DNA from: an uncultured Pantoea sp.
GTDB lineage: Bacteria > Pseudomonadota > Gammaproteobacteria > Enterobacterales > Enterobacteriaceae
NCBI GenBank assembly: GCA_913778495.1
Contig: CAJYVD010000015.1
Coordinates: 124,001-188,000, forward strand
Length of the DNA stretch: 64,000 nucleotides
Reading direction: 5' to 3'
Under the pieces are notes generated by a model. That model was not told where the DNA came from and did no database searches. It saw only the letters and a list, made by a program, of their open reading frames with translations. Every line of letters begins with the position of its first letter. The stretch's first letter is position 1. This document shows, piece by piece, positions 18,328 to 28,345 of the stretch. Made by a program: the position numbers and the translations under genes.

Positions 18328-20292
18328 TCATACGGGTCGAATACTTTCTGTATCCAGATCGGCATCGAAGAAGCGACGCAGTGTCTGAATATGGGTATCA
18401 CTTTCAATGGATTGACGCGCCTGCGCCAATTTCTCTTCGTAAATCGCCTGACGCCACTCAAGCGGCGTCAAGGTTTCAGGATTATCGTCTTCAACAATGG
18501 TGAGTTCAACCGCTTGACCGGCCATGTCACTGAGCGCCTGCGCCAGCGCCTGCTGCGCGGAAGTGGAGTTGAGATGTCGCTGGCTACTGCGTAAGTGCAA
18601 CGTCACGCGCTGGCCCTCGACTTCTTTCCACGCGTTAAGGGCGACCTGCTGCACCAGCTTCGGCAGCGTCAAGGTGGCAATCTCTGCCGCCCACGCGTCG
18701 CGCTGCTGCGCCTCTTCAGCCAGTTTCACGGCAAGCTCAGGGGTTTTCTCATGCTCAAGTGCGGAACGCAAGGCTTTTGGCGTGGCGACCGGCTCTGGAG
18801 CAACCTCCTCCTGCTGCAGGGCTTTCCAGCGATAGGCTTCTACTTTAGTCGGTTTTTTTACGGCCGGCTCAGTGACGCGCTGCTGCACGCGTTCTGTGAC
18901 GCTGGCCAGACGTTCCAGCGCCGGATTGGCCGGCCGCGCGGATGGCGCTGCCGGCTCACTCTTTTTTGCTTTACTGGCCCCCTGCCTCAGCAGTTGCGTG
19001 CGCGCCTGCAGCAGTTGGCTGGTGGCATCCGGCAGCGTTTCCGTCGGGCCAGACGCCGGACGCGGCGCCGCTTCCGGGGCTGGCAGCGCCATTTGCGGCT
19101 GCGCAGGCGTCGCCTGCGGAGTGGGCAGCGGTTCTGCGGGCGAGGACGTAGGCGGCACGGGCTGCGGCGTCAGTGCGGGGCGCGCCACCGGTTCAGCCAG
19201 CGTCGCCTGCGGGTGAAACGCCAGCGCGCGCAGCAGTGTCATCTCGACGCCCATGCGGCGATCCGGTGCCAGCGGCAGATCTTTCCGCCCCATCAGCAAG
19301 GTTTGATAATAGAGCTGCACATCGGCCGGCGGCATCACGCGCGCCAATTCACGCAGACGCTGCGCCTGGAAAGCGTCGTCTTCGCCGAGCGATGCAGGCA
19401 AGAGCTGCACCATGGCAATCCGGTGCAGTAAGCGGAGCATCTCCACCAGCAGCGCTTCCCATTCCACGCCGCGCGAGGCGGCCTGGTTTAGCAGCGACAT
19501 GACCTGCTCGCCCTGCCCTTCAACCAGCGCTTCTATCAGCGCCAGCGGCTGTTCATCATCCAGCGTACCGAGCATGCGCGCGACGGTTTCCCGCGTAACG
19601 CTGCCCTGTCCCATGGCAATCGCCTGATCGCTCAGACTGAGCGCGTCACGCATGCTGCCATCGGCGGCGCGCGCCAGCAGATGCAGCGCGCGGGGTTCAG
19701 CCTCGATCTGCTCTTGCTCTAAAACATGCGCCAGCTGATGCTGGATCTGCTCTACGTCTAGCGCTTTGAGGTGGAACTGCAGGCAGCGCGACAAGATGGT
19801 CACCGGCAACTTTTGCGGATCGGTCGTTGCCAACAAAAATTTCACGTGCGACGGCGGCTCTTCCAGCGTCTTCAACAGCGCGTTGAAGCTGTGGCGCGAC
19901 AGCATGTGGACTTCGTCGATCAAATAGACTTTAAAACGACCACGCGCGGGTGCGTACTGCACGTTATCCAGCAAATCGCGCGTGTCCTCGACTTTGGTGC
20001 GGGACGCGGCATCAATCTCAATCAGATCAACAAAACGGCCCTGCTCAATCTCGCGGCAGTTATCGCACTGGCCGCAAGGCGTGGCGGTGATGCCCGTTTC
20101 GCAGTTTAGCCCTTTCGCCAACAGGCGGGCGATAGAGGTCTTTCCTACGCCGCGGGTGCCGGAGAAAAGATAAGCATGATGGATACGTCCCAGTGACAAT
20201 CCATTGGCCAACGCCGTCAGCACATGTTCCTGACCGACTACGTCAGCGAAAGCCTGGGGACGCCATTTTCGCGCAAGTACCTGATAGCTCAT
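18328..20292 (-). CDS. dnaX: DNA polymerase III tau/gamma subunit DnaX
   Basis: A 654-residue tau subunit of the clamp loader. The AAA+ domains I-II (about 1-240) have Walker [10 protein letters not shown], a four-Cys zinc module ([16 protein letters not shown]), Walker B LIDEVHML and sensor-1 [11 protein letters not shown]. The collar domain III extends to about 370, followed by a long Pro/Ala-rich linker and then tau-specific domains IV-V that bind DnaB and the alpha subunit. A frameshift signal after codon 444 yields the shorter gamma. It is the first gene of dnaX-ybaB-recR and is preceded by apt on the same strand with a 215-bp gap. Confidence 0.98.
   Translation of the reverse strand: MSYQVLARKWRPQAFADVVGQEHVLTALANGLSLGRIHHAYLFSGTRGVGKTSIARLLAKGLNCETGITATPCGQCDNCREIEQGRFVDLIEIDAASRTKVEDTRDLLDNVQYAPARGRFKVYLIDEVHMLSRHSFNALLKTLEEPPSHVKFLLATTDPQKLPVTILSRCLQFHLKALDVEQIQHQLAHVLEQEQIEAEPRALHLLARAADGSMRDALSLSDQAIAMGQGSVTRETVARMLGTLDDEQPLALIEALVEGQGEQVMSLLNQAASRGVEWEALLVEMLRLLHRIAMVQLLPASLGEDDAFQAQRLRELARVMPPADVQLYYQTLLMGRKDLPLAPDRRMGVEMTLLRALAFHPQATLAEPVARPALTPQPVPPTSSPAEPLPTPQATPAQPQMALPAPEAAPRPASGPTETLPDATSQLLQARTQLLRQGASKAKKSEPAAPSARPANPALERLASVTERVQQRVTEPAVKKPTKVEAYRWKALQQEEVAPEPVATPKALRSALEHEKTPELAVKLAEEAQQRDAWAAEIATLTLPKLVQQVALNAWKEVEGQRVTLHLRSSQRHLNSTSAQQALAQALSDMAGQAVELTIVEDDNPETLTPLEWRQAIYEEKLAQARQSIESDTHIQTLRRFFDADLDTESIRPV
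18928..18967 (-). promoter_or_regulatory. dnaX -1 frameshift signal producing the gamma subunit
   Basis: On the minus strand the slippery heptamer A-AAA-AAG (18967-18961) is followed in the -1 frame by GAG and then TGA (18958-18956), so gamma is predicted at 445 residues. AGGGGG lies about 10 bases upstream of the slip site, matching the internal Shine-Dalgarno stimulator of E. coli. Just after the site, two copies of GCCGGC can pair to form the downstream stem. All three parts of the E. coli dnaX signal are present. Confidence 0.93.
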
Positions 20293-20507
20293 GTGGATTC
20301 AATCACTGGATGTTATTAGGTTGGCACAGCGGTGCAGCCGAAAGAACCGGGATCCGCCGTAAAAAAGGTGAAAAATGCCGCTACGCAAACCCTGTTTATT
20401 TTGGCAGTAGTTTAACAGCCACAGCAGAATATGCCTATAGCGCTGTGAGCCGTTGAGGTGAGGAAAAACCGTCAGGACGCCCCGCTCTCCCGCGAGGCGA
20501 TCGCGTC

Positions 20508-21059
20508 TTAGTGGCCGGGGAAGTTGACCAGGCTAAAACAGTCTACGCCTTGCGCATTGAGGCGCGCTTCACCGCTCAAATCGAACAGGTTAATGATGAA
20601 CGCGGCATCTTTTACTTCACCGCCCGCGCGGCGGATCAGCTTCACAGTGGCTTCAAGCGTGCCGCCGGTGGCCAGTAAATCGTCAACCACCAGTACAACA
20701 TCACCCGCGCCAATGGCATCCGTATGCAGCTCCAGCGCATCGGTACCGTACTCCAGCTCATAGCTCTCGCGGATGGTTTCGCGCGGCAGTTTGCCTGGCT
20801 TACGCACGGGAACAAAGCCTACGCCCAATCCCAGCGCCACCGGCGCACCGAACAGGAAACCACGCGCTTCCGTCCCGACCACTTTAGTGATGCCTTTGTT
20901 GCGATAACGCTCAACCAGAATAGCGATAGCGGCGGCATACGCCTGCGGATCTTCAAGTAAGCTGGTTACATCGCGGAACAAAATGCCTGGCTTAGGATAG
21001 TCGGGAATGCTCTTGATGCTGTTTTTGATGAGTTCAAGCTGCTGCGCAGTTGCGGTCAT
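20508..21059 (-). CDS. apt: Adenine phosphoribosyltransferase Apt
   Basis: A 183-residue type I phosphoribosyltransferase making AMP from adenine and PRPP. Signatures are the [13 protein letters not shown] segment near the N-terminus, the EARGFLFG loop, the flexible loop PVRKPGKLP, and the PRPP-binding motif [14 protein letters not shown]. Length and sequence match E. coli Apt. It lies immediately upstream of dnaX as in E. coli. The 215-bp dnaX-apt gap should contain the dnaX promoter and the apt terminator, but no strong T-tailed hairpin is evident. Confidence 0.97.
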   Translation of the reverse strand: MTATAQQLELIKNSIKSIPDYPKPGILFRDVTSLLEDPQAYAAAIAILVERYRNKGITKVVGTEARGFLFGAPVALGLGVGFVPVRKPGKLPRETIRESYELEYGTDALELHTDAIGAGDVVLVVDDLLATGGTLEATVKLIRRAGGEVKDAAFIINLFDLSGEARLNAQGVDCFSLVNFPGH

Positions 21060-21209
21060 AAATTTACGCCTGGAAAAATATCTAATACGCGCAGCTTCTT
21101 ACAGCACCAATACCCGGAAACCGGGTTTAGCGAAGACAGTGAGAAAGGGAAGCCACGCACGAAGATGCCCAAATCTATGCAAATAAGCGCACAAATGCAA
21201 CCCTGGGGG

Positions 21210-21593
21210 CTACGAATCGCGCTTATCTGTGTGCGCATCAACCACCGGGATTCGCCACAGCATGAAAAGCAGCGCCATGAGCAGGATTAGCAGCATGACG
21301 CGCACCCACAGGACCTCGACCAGATACAGCGACAGCGCAAAGCTCATGACGATAAGCGCGATGGCGCGCCCTTTACTTCCGGGCGGCATCGCACGGTGTT
21401 GCTGCCAGTGGCGCAGATAACGCCCAAAAGGCGAGCGCCACATCAGCCAGTGATGGAAGCGCGGTGAGGAGCGGGCAAAGCACCAAGCCGCGAGCAACAT
21501 GAATGGCGTGGTGGGCAACAAAGGTAATACAATGCCCAGCGTGCCCAGCGCAATGGCCAGCCAGCCGAGACTTAATAACAGAAGTCGCTGCAT
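21210..21593 (-). CDS. ybaN: DUF454 inner-membrane protein YbaN
   Basis: A 127-residue small membrane protein with about three hydrophobic segments, the first two flanking the DUF454 signature (LPLLPTTPFMLLAAWCFARSS), then RSPFGRYLRHWQQHR. It is a homologue of E. coli YbaN; no function is established. The start is taken at 21593 (MQRLLLLSLGWLA), where homology begins; the frame extends to 21647 without support. It sits between apt and priC, transcribed divergently from priC. A CCCGG/CCGGG hairpin at 21112-21126 lies downstream without a T-run. Confidence 0.93.
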   Translation of the reverse strand: MQRLLLLSLGWLAIALGTLGIVLPLLPTTPFMLLAAWCFARSSPRFHHWLMWRSPFGRYLRHWQQHRAMPPGSKGRAIALIVMSFALSLYLVEVLWVRVMLLILLMALLFMLWRIPVVDAHTDKRDS

Positions 21594-21652
21594 ACCGATG
21601 CCCAAAGAGAAATACGTCAACCACCTCAGATTAACACAGTTGGACACCCATC

Positions 21653-22165
21653 ATGCCATTACCGCCTGCGCACCAGCGCCTGCACGCCGCGCTTGAACGG
21701 CTGCGTCAGTTTATTCAGCAGCAGCCCGACGGCGCGTGCCGCCAGCCGCGCTTTGACACCCAGCTGTTTCGCTGTAAAGGCACGCGACTGGCGGATTACC
21801 TGCGCGAGGTAGAGCAGAACGTTGCGCAGTTAACTGCAGGCGACGGTGACAATACGCGCCAGCAGTGGCTGGCCGGAAAAGTGGTGGATCAAATTGCCGC
21901 GCTGCAGCGTGAGTGTCAGAGCCAACAGCTGCGCGTGGCGCGCGAACGTCCGCGTCATCAGCCCAATCAGCAGAAACGCGAAGAGTATCAGGGCTATGAA
22001 ACGCGGCTTGTGGCGATGCTGCAGCAGCGTGAACATGCCCTGGCGCGAGCGGAAACCTTGAGCGTGCAGCAGCAGTTGATTCGCGAAGTAGAACAATTAC
22101 AGGCGCGCCTGGCGCGCTGTCGCGCCGCACTCTACAAGCTCGATCTGCTGCCGCCCGCGCCTTAA
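21653..22165 (+). CDS. priC: Primosomal replication protein N'' PriC
   Basis: A 170-residue, almost wholly alpha-helical, Arg/Gln-rich protein matching PriC. The [14 protein letters not shown] segment and the C-terminal coiled coil [21 protein letters not shown] are recognisable. PriC loads DnaB at stalled forks with Rep or PriA. Conservation in this family is low, and the assignment is strengthened by position: ybaN on one side and rsmS on the other, as in E. coli. The start ATG at 21653 lies 60 bp from the divergent ybaN start and has no strong RBS. Confidence 0.9.
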   Translation: MPLPPAHQRLHAALERLRQFIQQQPDGACRQPRFDTQLFRCKGTRLADYLREVEQNVAQLTAGDGDNTRQQWLAGKVVDQIAALQRECQSQQLRVARERPRHQPNQQKREEYQGYETRLVAMLQQREHALARAETLSVQQQLIREVEQLQARLARCRAALYKLDLLPPAP

Positions 22166-22218
22166 AATTAGTGCGCACTTTCCTCTATACTTGCTGCAAA
22201 GAGGGGAGGAATCACACC

Positions 22219-22464
22219 ATGGCGCTCGTGCTTTGGATCATTATCGGCGTGGCCGCAGGCATATTGAAACGGCGAGTCTTCCCCGGCAGGCCGGGGGGAC
22301 GTGTGCCAACGCTGGTGCTGGCCGCCATCGGCGCACTGATCGGCGGCTACATTGCGACCTACTTTACTACCGGAGAGCTGGGCACGCTGCATACAGCGGG
22401 CCTCGCCGCCGCGCTGGTCGGCGCCGTGCTGATGCTGCTGGTCTCCGCGAAACTGCGCATTTAG
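22219..22464 (+). CDS. GlsB/YeaQ/YmgE-family (transglycosylase-associated) membrane protein
   Basis: An 81-residue hydrophobic protein with three membrane segments and glycine-rich helices ([41 protein letters not shown]). This is the transglycosylase-associated or GlsB/YeaQ/YmgE stress-response family; the biochemical role is not established. The start at 22219 has GAGGGGAGGA upstream; the frame extends to 22171 without need. It is inserted between priC and rsmS, which are neighbours in E. coli. It is followed 8 bp later by rsmS, so the two probably share a transcript. Confidence 0.82.
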   Translation: MALVLWIIIGVAAGILKRRVFPGRPGGRVPTLVLAAIGALIGGYIATYFTTGELGTLHTAGLAAALVGAVLMLLVSAKLRI

Positions 22465-22472
22465 GAGAGAAA

Positions 22473-22622
22473 ATGTCATTGGAAACTGCACCGGACGAGA
22501 TCAAGCTGGCGGTCGATCTGATTCAGCTGCTTGAGGAAAATAACGTGCCGGTCGCCACCGTACTGGCGGCGTTAGCGATTGTAGAGCGGGATTATCAGCA
22601 AAAACAGGCGGCGGGCGCTTAA
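22473..22622 (+). CDS. rsmS: Small pleiotropic regulator RsmS (YbaM)
   Basis: A 49-residue protein beginning [20 protein letters not shown], a clear homologue of E. coli YbaM and of RsmS, which in Pectobacterium affects exoenzyme and secondary-metabolite regulation. It is nearly all helical and acidic. The RBS TTAGGAGAG is 8 bp upstream of the ATG. Its TAA overlaps the stop of the convergent acrR gene. Compared with E. coli YbaM (53 aa) it is slightly shorter at the C-terminus. Confidence 0.88.
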   Translation: MSLETAPDEIKLAVDLIQLLEENNVPVATVLAALAIVERDYQQKQAAGA

Positions 22623-23257
22623 GCCGGCGCCGAAAGCGTGGGGCTGAAGCGCAGCATGTCTAAAAACGCATTCACCAACTGTGGCGCGTCGGCGGCCAGG
22701 TCAAAGGCCTGCGGATTAAACAGCCAGCTCTCCATCATGCCGTTGATATAGCCGCACATCATGCGCGCCGACTGGCGCGTGTTCAGCCCCGCCGGCAGTT
22801 GTCCGCTCTTCATGCAATCACGAAGTACCACTTCTATCCGCTCATAACTTTGCAACAGCAAACTTTGCCGCATGTCCTGCAAGGTGGTCATTTCGCCCAC
22901 GAATTCGCACTTGTGGAAAATAATTTCCATTAGCGCACGCCGCTGCGGATCCCGGACGGTGGCTTCGAGAATGTAGATCAACATCGCGCGAATAACCGAC
23001 AGTGGATCGCCGGGGTATTTTGTCTGATACTCAAGTTCCACATCGTCCAGCCCAGCGTCACAACGCAGCCAGAGCTCATGCAGGAGATCGGCCTTGTTTT
23101 TGAAATGCCAATAAATGGCACCACGCGTGACGCCAGCCGCTGAAGCAATGTCTGCCAGGGAGGTAGCAACGACCCCTTGCTCAGAGAAAACTGCTAAGGC
23201 GGCATCAAGAATTTGGTGCCGTGTTTCAAGTGCTTGCGCTTTGGTTTTTCGTGCCAT
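22619..23257 (-). CDS. acrR: TetR-family repressor AcrR
   Basis: A 212-residue repressor of acrAB. The N-terminal HTH (residues 1-55) contains the DNA-contacting [23 protein letters not shown]; the C-terminal domain binds multiple cationic drugs and releases DNA. It is divergent from acrA with a perfect operator at 23287-23310. The final codon region overlaps rsmS by 4 bp tail to tail. In E. coli mscK and rsmS follow acrR; mscK is missing here. Confidence 0.97.
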   Translation of the reverse strand: MARKTKAQALETRHQILDAALAVFSEQGVVATSLADIASAAGVTRGAIYWHFKNKADLLHELWLRCDAGLDDVELEYQTKYPGDPLSVIRAMLIYILEATVRDPQRRALMEIIFHKCEFVGEMTTLQDMRQSLLLQSYERIEVVLRDCMKSGQLPAGLNTRQSARMMCGYINGMMESWLFNPQAFDLAADAPQLVNAFLDMLRFSPTLSAPA

Positions 23258-23286
23258 AGAGGTGCTTTTTTACAGACTGGCAAGTT

Positions 23287-23310
23287 TACATACATTTGTG
23301 AATGTATGTA
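23287..23310. promoter_or_regulatory. AcrR operator
   Basis: A 24-bp inverted repeat, TACATACATT...AATGTATGTA around TGTG, identical by recall to the E. coli AcrR-binding site. It lies 30 bp upstream of acrR and 90 bp upstream of acrA, in position to repress both. Confidence 0.93.
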
Positions 23311-23399
23311 CCATAGCATGACCCGTATTTTAACGCAGCAATGGGTTTAACGGTTTGTGATCCATTGATCAAACGATATCGGACACTAGAGGTTTATTT

Positions 23400-24590
23400 A
23401 TGAATAAAAACAGAGGATTAGCGCCTCTGGCGGCCGTCCTGATGCTTTCAGGCAGCTTTGTGTTAACAGGATGTGATGACAATAAATCCCAGCAAGCCGC
23501 CCAGCAGCAACCGCCTGAAGTTGGCGTTGTAACGTTAAAAAACGCGCCATTGAAGATCACCACGGAGTTACCGGGCCGAACCTCGGCTTTTCGCGTAGCC
23601 GAAGTGCGTCCTCAGGTGTCCGGTATCATTCTTAAACGCAATTTTGTTGAAGGCACGGATGTTAAGGCCGGCGTTTCGCTGTACCAAATCGATCCGGCGA
23701 CCTATCAGGCAGCCTATGACAGTGCGAAAGGCGATTTGGCACAAGCGCAGGCCAATGCGCGCGTCGCCCAGTTAACCTTAAAACGCTATAAACCGCTGCT
23801 CGGCACCAAGTACATTAGCCAGCAAGATTACGACAACGCTGCGGCTACCGCGGCACAAACCGCCGCAGCCGTTCAAGCGGCACAGGCAAATGTCGAAACC
23901 GCGCGCATTAATCTGGCGTATACCAAAGTGACTTCGCCAATTAGCGGGCGTATTGGTAAATCCGCCGTGACCGAGGGCGCGCTGGTCTCCAGCGGCCAAA
24001 CCACCGCGCTCGCCACGGTGCAGCAGCTGGATCCCATGTACGTTGATGTGACGCAATCCAGTGACGAGTTTCTACGCCTGCGCGCTGAACTGGAGTCGGG
24101 CCAGCTGAAGCAGAACGATGGCAAAGCCAACGTGACGCTGTTGATGCAGGACGGTAACGCGTATAGCCAACCGGGCACATTAGAATTCTCTGATGTCACC
24201 GTGGATGAAACCACCGGATCGATCACGTTACGCGCAATCTTCCCGAATCCTGACCACCGCCTGTTGCCCGGCATGTTTGTGCGTGCGCGCCTCGATGAAG
24301 GCACCAATCCCAATGCTTTACTGGTCCCACAGCAGGGTGTAACGCGTACGCCTACTGGCCAGGCGACCGTAATGGTAGTGGGCGCGGATAACAAAGTGGA
24401 AGTGCGTAACATTACCGCTAACCAAGCCTTTGGCGATAAATGGCTGGTTACTCAGGGGCTGAAAGAGGGCGATCGCGTGATCACCGTCGGGATTCAGCGT
24501 GCTAAGCCTGGTGCTCAGGTGACGCCACAAGAAGTCAAAGATGATGCCAAGGCTGCGCCAGACTCTCAGCCGGCTAAATCATCGTCATAA
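23400..24590 (+). CDS. acrA: Multidrug efflux periplasmic adaptor AcrA
   Basis: A 396-residue membrane fusion lipoprotein. The signal peptide ends in the lipobox LTGC with acylated Cys25, the same position as in E. coli. Then come the beta-barrel strands, the lipoyl half-motifs (FRVAEVRPQVSGIILKR and YTKVTSPISGRIG) around the alpha-helical hairpin (about 100-170), and the membrane-proximal domain. It bridges AcrB in the inner membrane to TolC. acrB follows 17 bp later. Expression is controlled by AcrR at 23287-23310. Confidence 0.98.
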   Translation: MNKNRGLAPLAAVLMLSGSFVLTGCDDNKSQQAAQQQPPEVGVVTLKNAPLKITTELPGRTSAFRVAEVRPQVSGIILKRNFVEGTDVKAGVSLYQIDPATYQAAYDSAKGDLAQAQANARVAQLTLKRYKPLLGTKYISQQDYDNAAATAAQTAAAVQAAQANVETARINLAYTKVTSPISGRIGKSAVTEGALVSSGQTTALATVQQLDPMYVDVTQSSDEFLRLRAELESGQLKQNDGKANVTLLMQDGNAYSQPGTLEFSDVTVDETTGSITLRAIFPNPDHRLLPGMFVRARLDEGTNPNALLVPQQGVTRTPTGQATVMVVGADNKVEVRNITANQAFGDKWLVTQGLKEGDRVITVGIQRAKPGAQVTPQEVKDDAKAAPDSQPAKSSS

Positions 24591-24607
24591 ACAGGAGCCG
24601 TTGATAC

Positions 24608-27600
24608 ATGGCTAAGTTCTTTATCGATCGCCCCATTTTCGCCTGGGTACTCGCCATCATTATCATGTTGGCCGGTGCGCTATCGATTCTCAAACTGCCG
24701 ATTGAGCAATACCCGAATGTTGCTCCGCCGGCGGTGGAAATCCAGGCGTCTTATCCCGGTGCGGATGCAAAAACGTTACAGGATTCGGTAACCCAGGTTA
24801 TCGAGCAAAACATGAACGGCATTGACGGACTGATGTACATGTCCTCAAGCAGTGACTCATCCGGTACGTTAACGCTCACGCTGACCTTCCAGTCCGGTAC
24901 CGACGCGGATATCGCGCAGGTTCAGGTGCAGAACAAACTGCAGCTGGCGATGCCGCTGCTGCCCCAAGAAGTACAACAGCAGGGGATTCAGGTTAAAAAA
25001 TCCTCCAGCAGCTTCTTGATGGTGGCCGGTTTTGTGAGCGACGACGGCAGCATGACGCAGAACGACATTGCCGATTACGTTGCTTCTAACATCAAAGATC
25101 CGATCAGCCGTACGCCGGGCGTGGGTGACACTCAGGTGTTTGGCGCGCAGTACGCGATGCGCATCTGGCTTGACCCGCACAAGCTGAATAACTATCAGCT
25201 GACGCCGGTTGACGTGATCAACGCGCTGAAAACCCAGAACACCCAAGTGGCGGCCGGTCAGTTGGGCGGCACGCCGCCGGTTCCGGGCCAGCAGTTGAAT
25301 GCGTCAATCATTGCGCAGACCCGTCTCACCAGCACCGACGAGTTCGGCAATATTATGCTGAAGGTCAACCAGGATGGCTCCCAGGTACGCTTGCGCGACG
25401 TGGCGAAAATTGAACTCGGTGGTGAGAACTACGATGTCATCGCACGCTACAACGGTAAGCCAGCTTCCGGTATCGGTATTAAACTCGCCACCGGTGCCAA
25501 CGCGCTGGATACTGCCAAGGCGGTAAAAGCGGAACTGGGCAAGCTTGAACCCTTCTTCCCATCCGGCATGAAAACCGTTTATCCGTACGACACCACGCCG
25601 TTTGTTAAGATCTCTATCTTTGAGGTAGTGAAGACGCTGTTCGAAGCGATTCTGCTGGTGTTCCTGGTGATGTACCTGTTCCTGCAGAACTTCCGCGCGA
25701 CGCTGATTCCTACCATTGCGGTTCCGGTGGTTCTGCTCGGCACCTTTGCGGTTATCAGCGCCTTTGGCTACTCGATTAACACGCTCACCATGTTCGGGAT
25801 GGTGCTCGCCATCGGCCTGCTGGTGGATGATGCGATCGTGGTGGTGGAGAACGTTGAGCGCGTTATGGCCGAAGAGGGCCTGCCGCCTAAAGAGGCGACT
25901 CGGCGTTCGATGGAGCAGATTCAGGGTGCGCTGGTGGGTATCGCCCTGGTGCTCTCGGCGGTCTTCATTCCAATGGCCTTCTTTGGCGGCTCAACGGGCG
26001 TCATTTATCGTCAATTTTCCATCACTATCGTTTCGGCGATGGCGCTGTCGGTGCTGGTGGCGCTGATCCTGACCCCTGCCCTCTGCGCCACTCTGCTTAA
26101 GCCAGTGGAAAAAGGCAGCCACGGTAAAACCACCGGTTTCTTCGGCTGGTTCAACCGCCTGTTTGATAAAAGTACCAATCACTATGTTGACAGCGTAGGC
26201 CATATCATCCGCAGTACCGGTCGCTATTTGGTGATCTACTTTGTGATTGTGGTTGGTATGGCGGTGCTATTCATGCGTCTTCCCAGTTCATTCCTGCCTG
26301 ACGAAGATCAGGGACTGTTACTGGCGCAGGCGCAGTTGCCAGCAGGCGCAACGCAAGAGCGCACGCAAAAAGTGCTGGATCAGGTGACGGATTACTTCCT
26401 GCACAATGAAAAAGACAGCGTCAACTCCGTGTTTACAGTTAACGGCTTTAGTTTTGGTGGACGTGGACAGAACACCGGTATCGCATTTGTCAGCCTGAAA
26501 CCGTGGGAAGAGCGCAGCGGCGCTAATCTCAAGGCTCCGGCGATTGCCGGGCGCGCTATGCAGGCGCTGGGCCAAATTAAAGACGCCATGGTCTTTACCT
26601 TCAACCTGCCGGCGATCATCGAACTGGGTAATGCCACCGGCTTTGACTTCATGCTGACCGATCAGGGCAACCTGGGTCACGACAAGCTCACCGCTGCGCG
26701 TAATCAGCTGTTTGGCATGATTGCCCAACATCCGGATACGCTGGCTGGCGTGCGTCCAAACGGCATGGAAGATACGCCGCAGTACAAACTGATTATTGAT
26801 CAGGAAAAAGCGCAGGCGCTCGGCGTCTCCCTGTCTGATATCAATACCACGCTGGCTGCGGGCTGGGGCGGCTCTTACGTTAACGACTTCATTGACCGCG
26901 GTCGTGTGAAGAAAGTGTACGTGATGGGACAAGCCGACTCCCGCATGCTGCCGGATGACATCAGTAAGTGGTTTGTGCGCAACAGCGCAGGCACCATGGT
27001 GCCCTTCTCCGCCTTCTCATCGGCGAAGTGGCAATATGGCTCTCCGCGTCTGGAGCGTTACAACGGCTTACCGTCCATGGAGATTTTAGGTCAGGCGGCA
27101 CCGGGTAAGAGCTCGGGGGATGCCATGAATCTGATGGAGCAGCTGGCTGGGAAATTACCGGCGGGGATCGGCTATGACTGGACCGGCATGTCCTATCAAG
27201 AGCGTCTCTCTGGCAACCAGGCGCCGGCACTCTATGCGATCTCTCTGATCGTGGTCTTCCTGTGCCTGGCCGCGCTGTATGAAAGCTGGTCGATTCCCTT
27301 CGCGGTCATGCTGGTGGTGCCGTTGGGTGTCATCGGTGCCCTGATCTTCACCACGCTGCGCGGACTAAGCAATGACGTTTACTTCGTGGTCGGGCTGTTG
27401 ACGACCATCGGCTTGTCGGCGAAAAACGCCATTCTGATTGTCGAATTCGCCAAGGATTTGATGGAGAAAGAAGGCAAAGGCTTGGTGGAGTCGACGCTCG
27501 AAGCGGCGCGTATGCGTTTGCGTCCGATCCTGATGACCTCACTCGCCTTTATCCTCGGCGTGTTGCCGCTGGCAATCAGCACAGGCGCCGGTTCCGGTGC

Positions 27601-27757
27601 GCAGAATGCGGTAGGTACCGGGGTAATGGGCGGGATGGTCACCGCCACCGCGCTGGCCATCTTCTTTGTGCCGGTGTTCTTTGTGGTAGTGCGCCGTCGT
27701 TTCAGCAAGCATAAAGCTGAGGTTGAGCACGGACATCCAACCGAACAGAACCACTAA
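24608..27757 (+). CDS. acrB: RND multidrug efflux pump AcrB
   Basis: A 1049-residue inner-membrane trimeric proton/drug antiporter, the same length as E. coli AcrB. It opens with [20 protein letters not shown] (TM1). Two large periplasmic loops separate TM1-2 and TM7-8. The proton-relay Asp pair sits in [16 protein letters not shown] (TM4), and the conserved Lys and Thr lie in the TM10-11 region ([15 protein letters not shown]). It exports dyes, detergents, bile salts and antibiotics with AcrA and TolC. It is the second gene of acrAB and ends at a strong terminator. Confidence 0.98.
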   Translation: MAKFFIDRPIFAWVLAIIIMLAGALSILKLPIEQYPNVAPPAVEIQASYPGADAKTLQDSVTQVIEQNMNGIDGLMYMSSSSDSSGTLTLTLTFQSGTDADIAQVQVQNKLQLAMPLLPQEVQQQGIQVKKSSSSFLMVAGFVSDDGSMTQNDIADYVASNIKDPISRTPGVGDTQVFGAQYAMRIWLDPHKLNNYQLTPVDVINALKTQNTQVAAGQLGGTPPVPGQQLNASIIAQTRLTSTDEFGNIMLKVNQDGSQVRLRDVAKIELGGENYDVIARYNGKPASGIGIKLATGANALDTAKAVKAELGKLEPFFPSGMKTVYPYDTTPFVKISIFEVVKTLFEAILLVFLVMYLFLQNFRATLIPTIAVPVVLLGTFAVISAFGYSINTLTMFGMVLAIGLLVDDAIVVVENVERVMAEEGLPPKEATRRSMEQIQGALVGIALVLSAVFIPMAFFGGSTGVIYRQFSITIVSAMALSVLVALILTPALCATLLKPVEKGSHGKTTGFFGWFNRLFDKSTNHYVDSVGHIIRSTGRYLVIYFVIVVGMAVLFMRLPSSFLPDEDQGLLLAQAQLPAGATQERTQKVLDQVTDYFLHNEKDSVNSVFTVNGFSFGGRGQNTGIAFVSLKPWEERSGANLKAPAIAGRAMQALGQIKDAMVFTFNLPAIIELGNATGFDFMLTDQGNLGHDKLTAARNQLFGMIAQHPDTLAGVRPNGMEDTPQYKLIIDQEKAQALGVSLSDINTTLAAGWGGSYVNDFIDRGRVKKVYVMGQADSRMLPDDISKWFVRNSAGTMVPFSAFSSAKWQYGSPRLERYNGLPSMEILGQAAPGKSSGDAMNLMEQLAGKLPAGIGYDWTGMSYQERLSGNQAPALYAISLIVVFLCLAALYESWSIPFAVMLVVPLGVIGALIFTTLRGLSNDVYFVVGLLTTIGLSAKNAILIVEFAKDLMEKEGKGLVESTLEAARMRLRPILMTSLAFILGVLPLAISTGAGSGAQNAVGTGVMGGMVTATALAIFFVPVFFVVVRRRFSKHKAEVEHGHPTEQNH

Positions 27758-27770
27758 GTTAATTCTTGCA

Positions 27771-27797
27771 AAAGGCCGCTGATGCGGCCTTTTTTTT
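27771..27797 (+). terminator. Intrinsic terminator of acrAB
   Basis: GGCCGC (27774-27779) pairs with GCGGCC (27784-27789), loop TGAT, flanked by AAA and followed by eight T residues. Confidence 0.93.
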
Positions 27798-27853
27798 GCC
27801 TGCTGTTTCACACCCAATGCACGTTGCAATCCGCACGCGTGCGGCTTATGATA

Positions 27854-27870
27854 ATGTTATATTATAACAT
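27854..27870. promoter_or_regulatory. Zur box upstream of rpmE2
   Basis: ATGTTATA-T-TATAACAT, a perfect 8+1+8 inverted repeat matching the enterobacterial Zur consensus ATGTTATAnTATAACAT. It ends 16 bp before the rpmE2 start, overlapping its likely promoter, so zinc-loaded Zur should repress rpmE2-rpmJ2. Confidence 0.9.
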
Positions 27871-27886
27871 AACATAGGCAGAAAAC

Positions 27887-28144
27887 ATGAAACCTGATAT
27901 CCACCCGCATTATCGCCCCGTGGTGTTCCACGACACCGCGGCCGACGCCTGGTTTAAAATTGGCTCAACCATCAAAACCGAGCGCACCATCGAGTTTGAA
28001 GGCGAAGTGTTGCCTTACGTAACGCTGGATGTGTCATCAAAATCTCACGTGTATTACACCGGTAAACAGAAAGAATTTGCCAAAGAGGGCAGCGCCGCGC
28101 GCTTCAACAAACGTTACGGCACATTCTTTACGCGCAATAAGTAA
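27887..28144 (+). CDS. rpmE2: Zinc-independent ribosomal protein bL31 paralogue, type B (RpmE2/YkgM)
   Basis: An 85-residue type B L31. It contains no cysteine at all, so it is the C-minus form that replaces zinc-binding L31 on ribosomes when zinc is scarce and frees the zinc held by the normal protein. The N-terminus [16 protein letters not shown] and the [12 protein letters not shown] segment are typical. A perfect Zur box lies 16 bp upstream. The gene is followed 14 bp later by rpmJ2, and both end at a strong terminator facing the zinc ABC transporter operon. Confidence 0.96.
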   Translation: MKPDIHPHYRPVVFHDTAADAWFKIGSTIKTERTIEFEGEVLPYVTLDVSSKSHVYYTGKQKEFAKEGSAARFNKRYGTFFTRNK

Positions 28145-28158
28145 GAGGAGAATTTTTC

Positions 28159-28299
28159 ATGCAGGTACTGAGTTCGCTACGCTCGGCAAAGCAACGCCAC
28201 AAAGATTGTAAGGTGGTGCGTCGCAAAGGCCGTCTTTATGTCATTTGCAAAACCAATCCACGTTTTAAAGCGGTTCAGGGAAGAAAGAAGAAAAGATAA
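28159..28299 (+). CDS. rpmJ2: Alternative ribosomal protein bL36, type B (RpmJ2/YkgO)
   Basis: A 46-residue basic protein, [18 protein letters not shown] to the tail GRKKKR, close to E. coli YkgO. Of the four zinc ligands of standard L36 (three Cys and one His) only two Cys remain (HKDC and VIC), so it cannot form the usual zinc ribbon. The RBS AAGAGGAG is 8 bp upstream of the ATG. It is co-transcribed with rpmE2 under the Zur box. Confidence 0.95.
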   Translation: MQVLSSLRSAKQRHKDCKVVRRKGRLYVICKTNPRFKAVQGRKKKR

Positions 28300-28318
28300 A
28301 TCAGTGTCGTGATCCATT

Positions 28319-28345
28319 GGCCGGGCCTGCGCCCGGCCTTTTTTA
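28319..28345 (+). terminator. Terminator after rpmJ2
   Basis: GGCCGGGC (28319-28326) pairs with GCCCGGCC (28331-28338), loop CTGC, followed by six T residues. The end of the T-run is part of the stop codon of the convergent substrate-binding protein gene. Confidence 0.9.
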
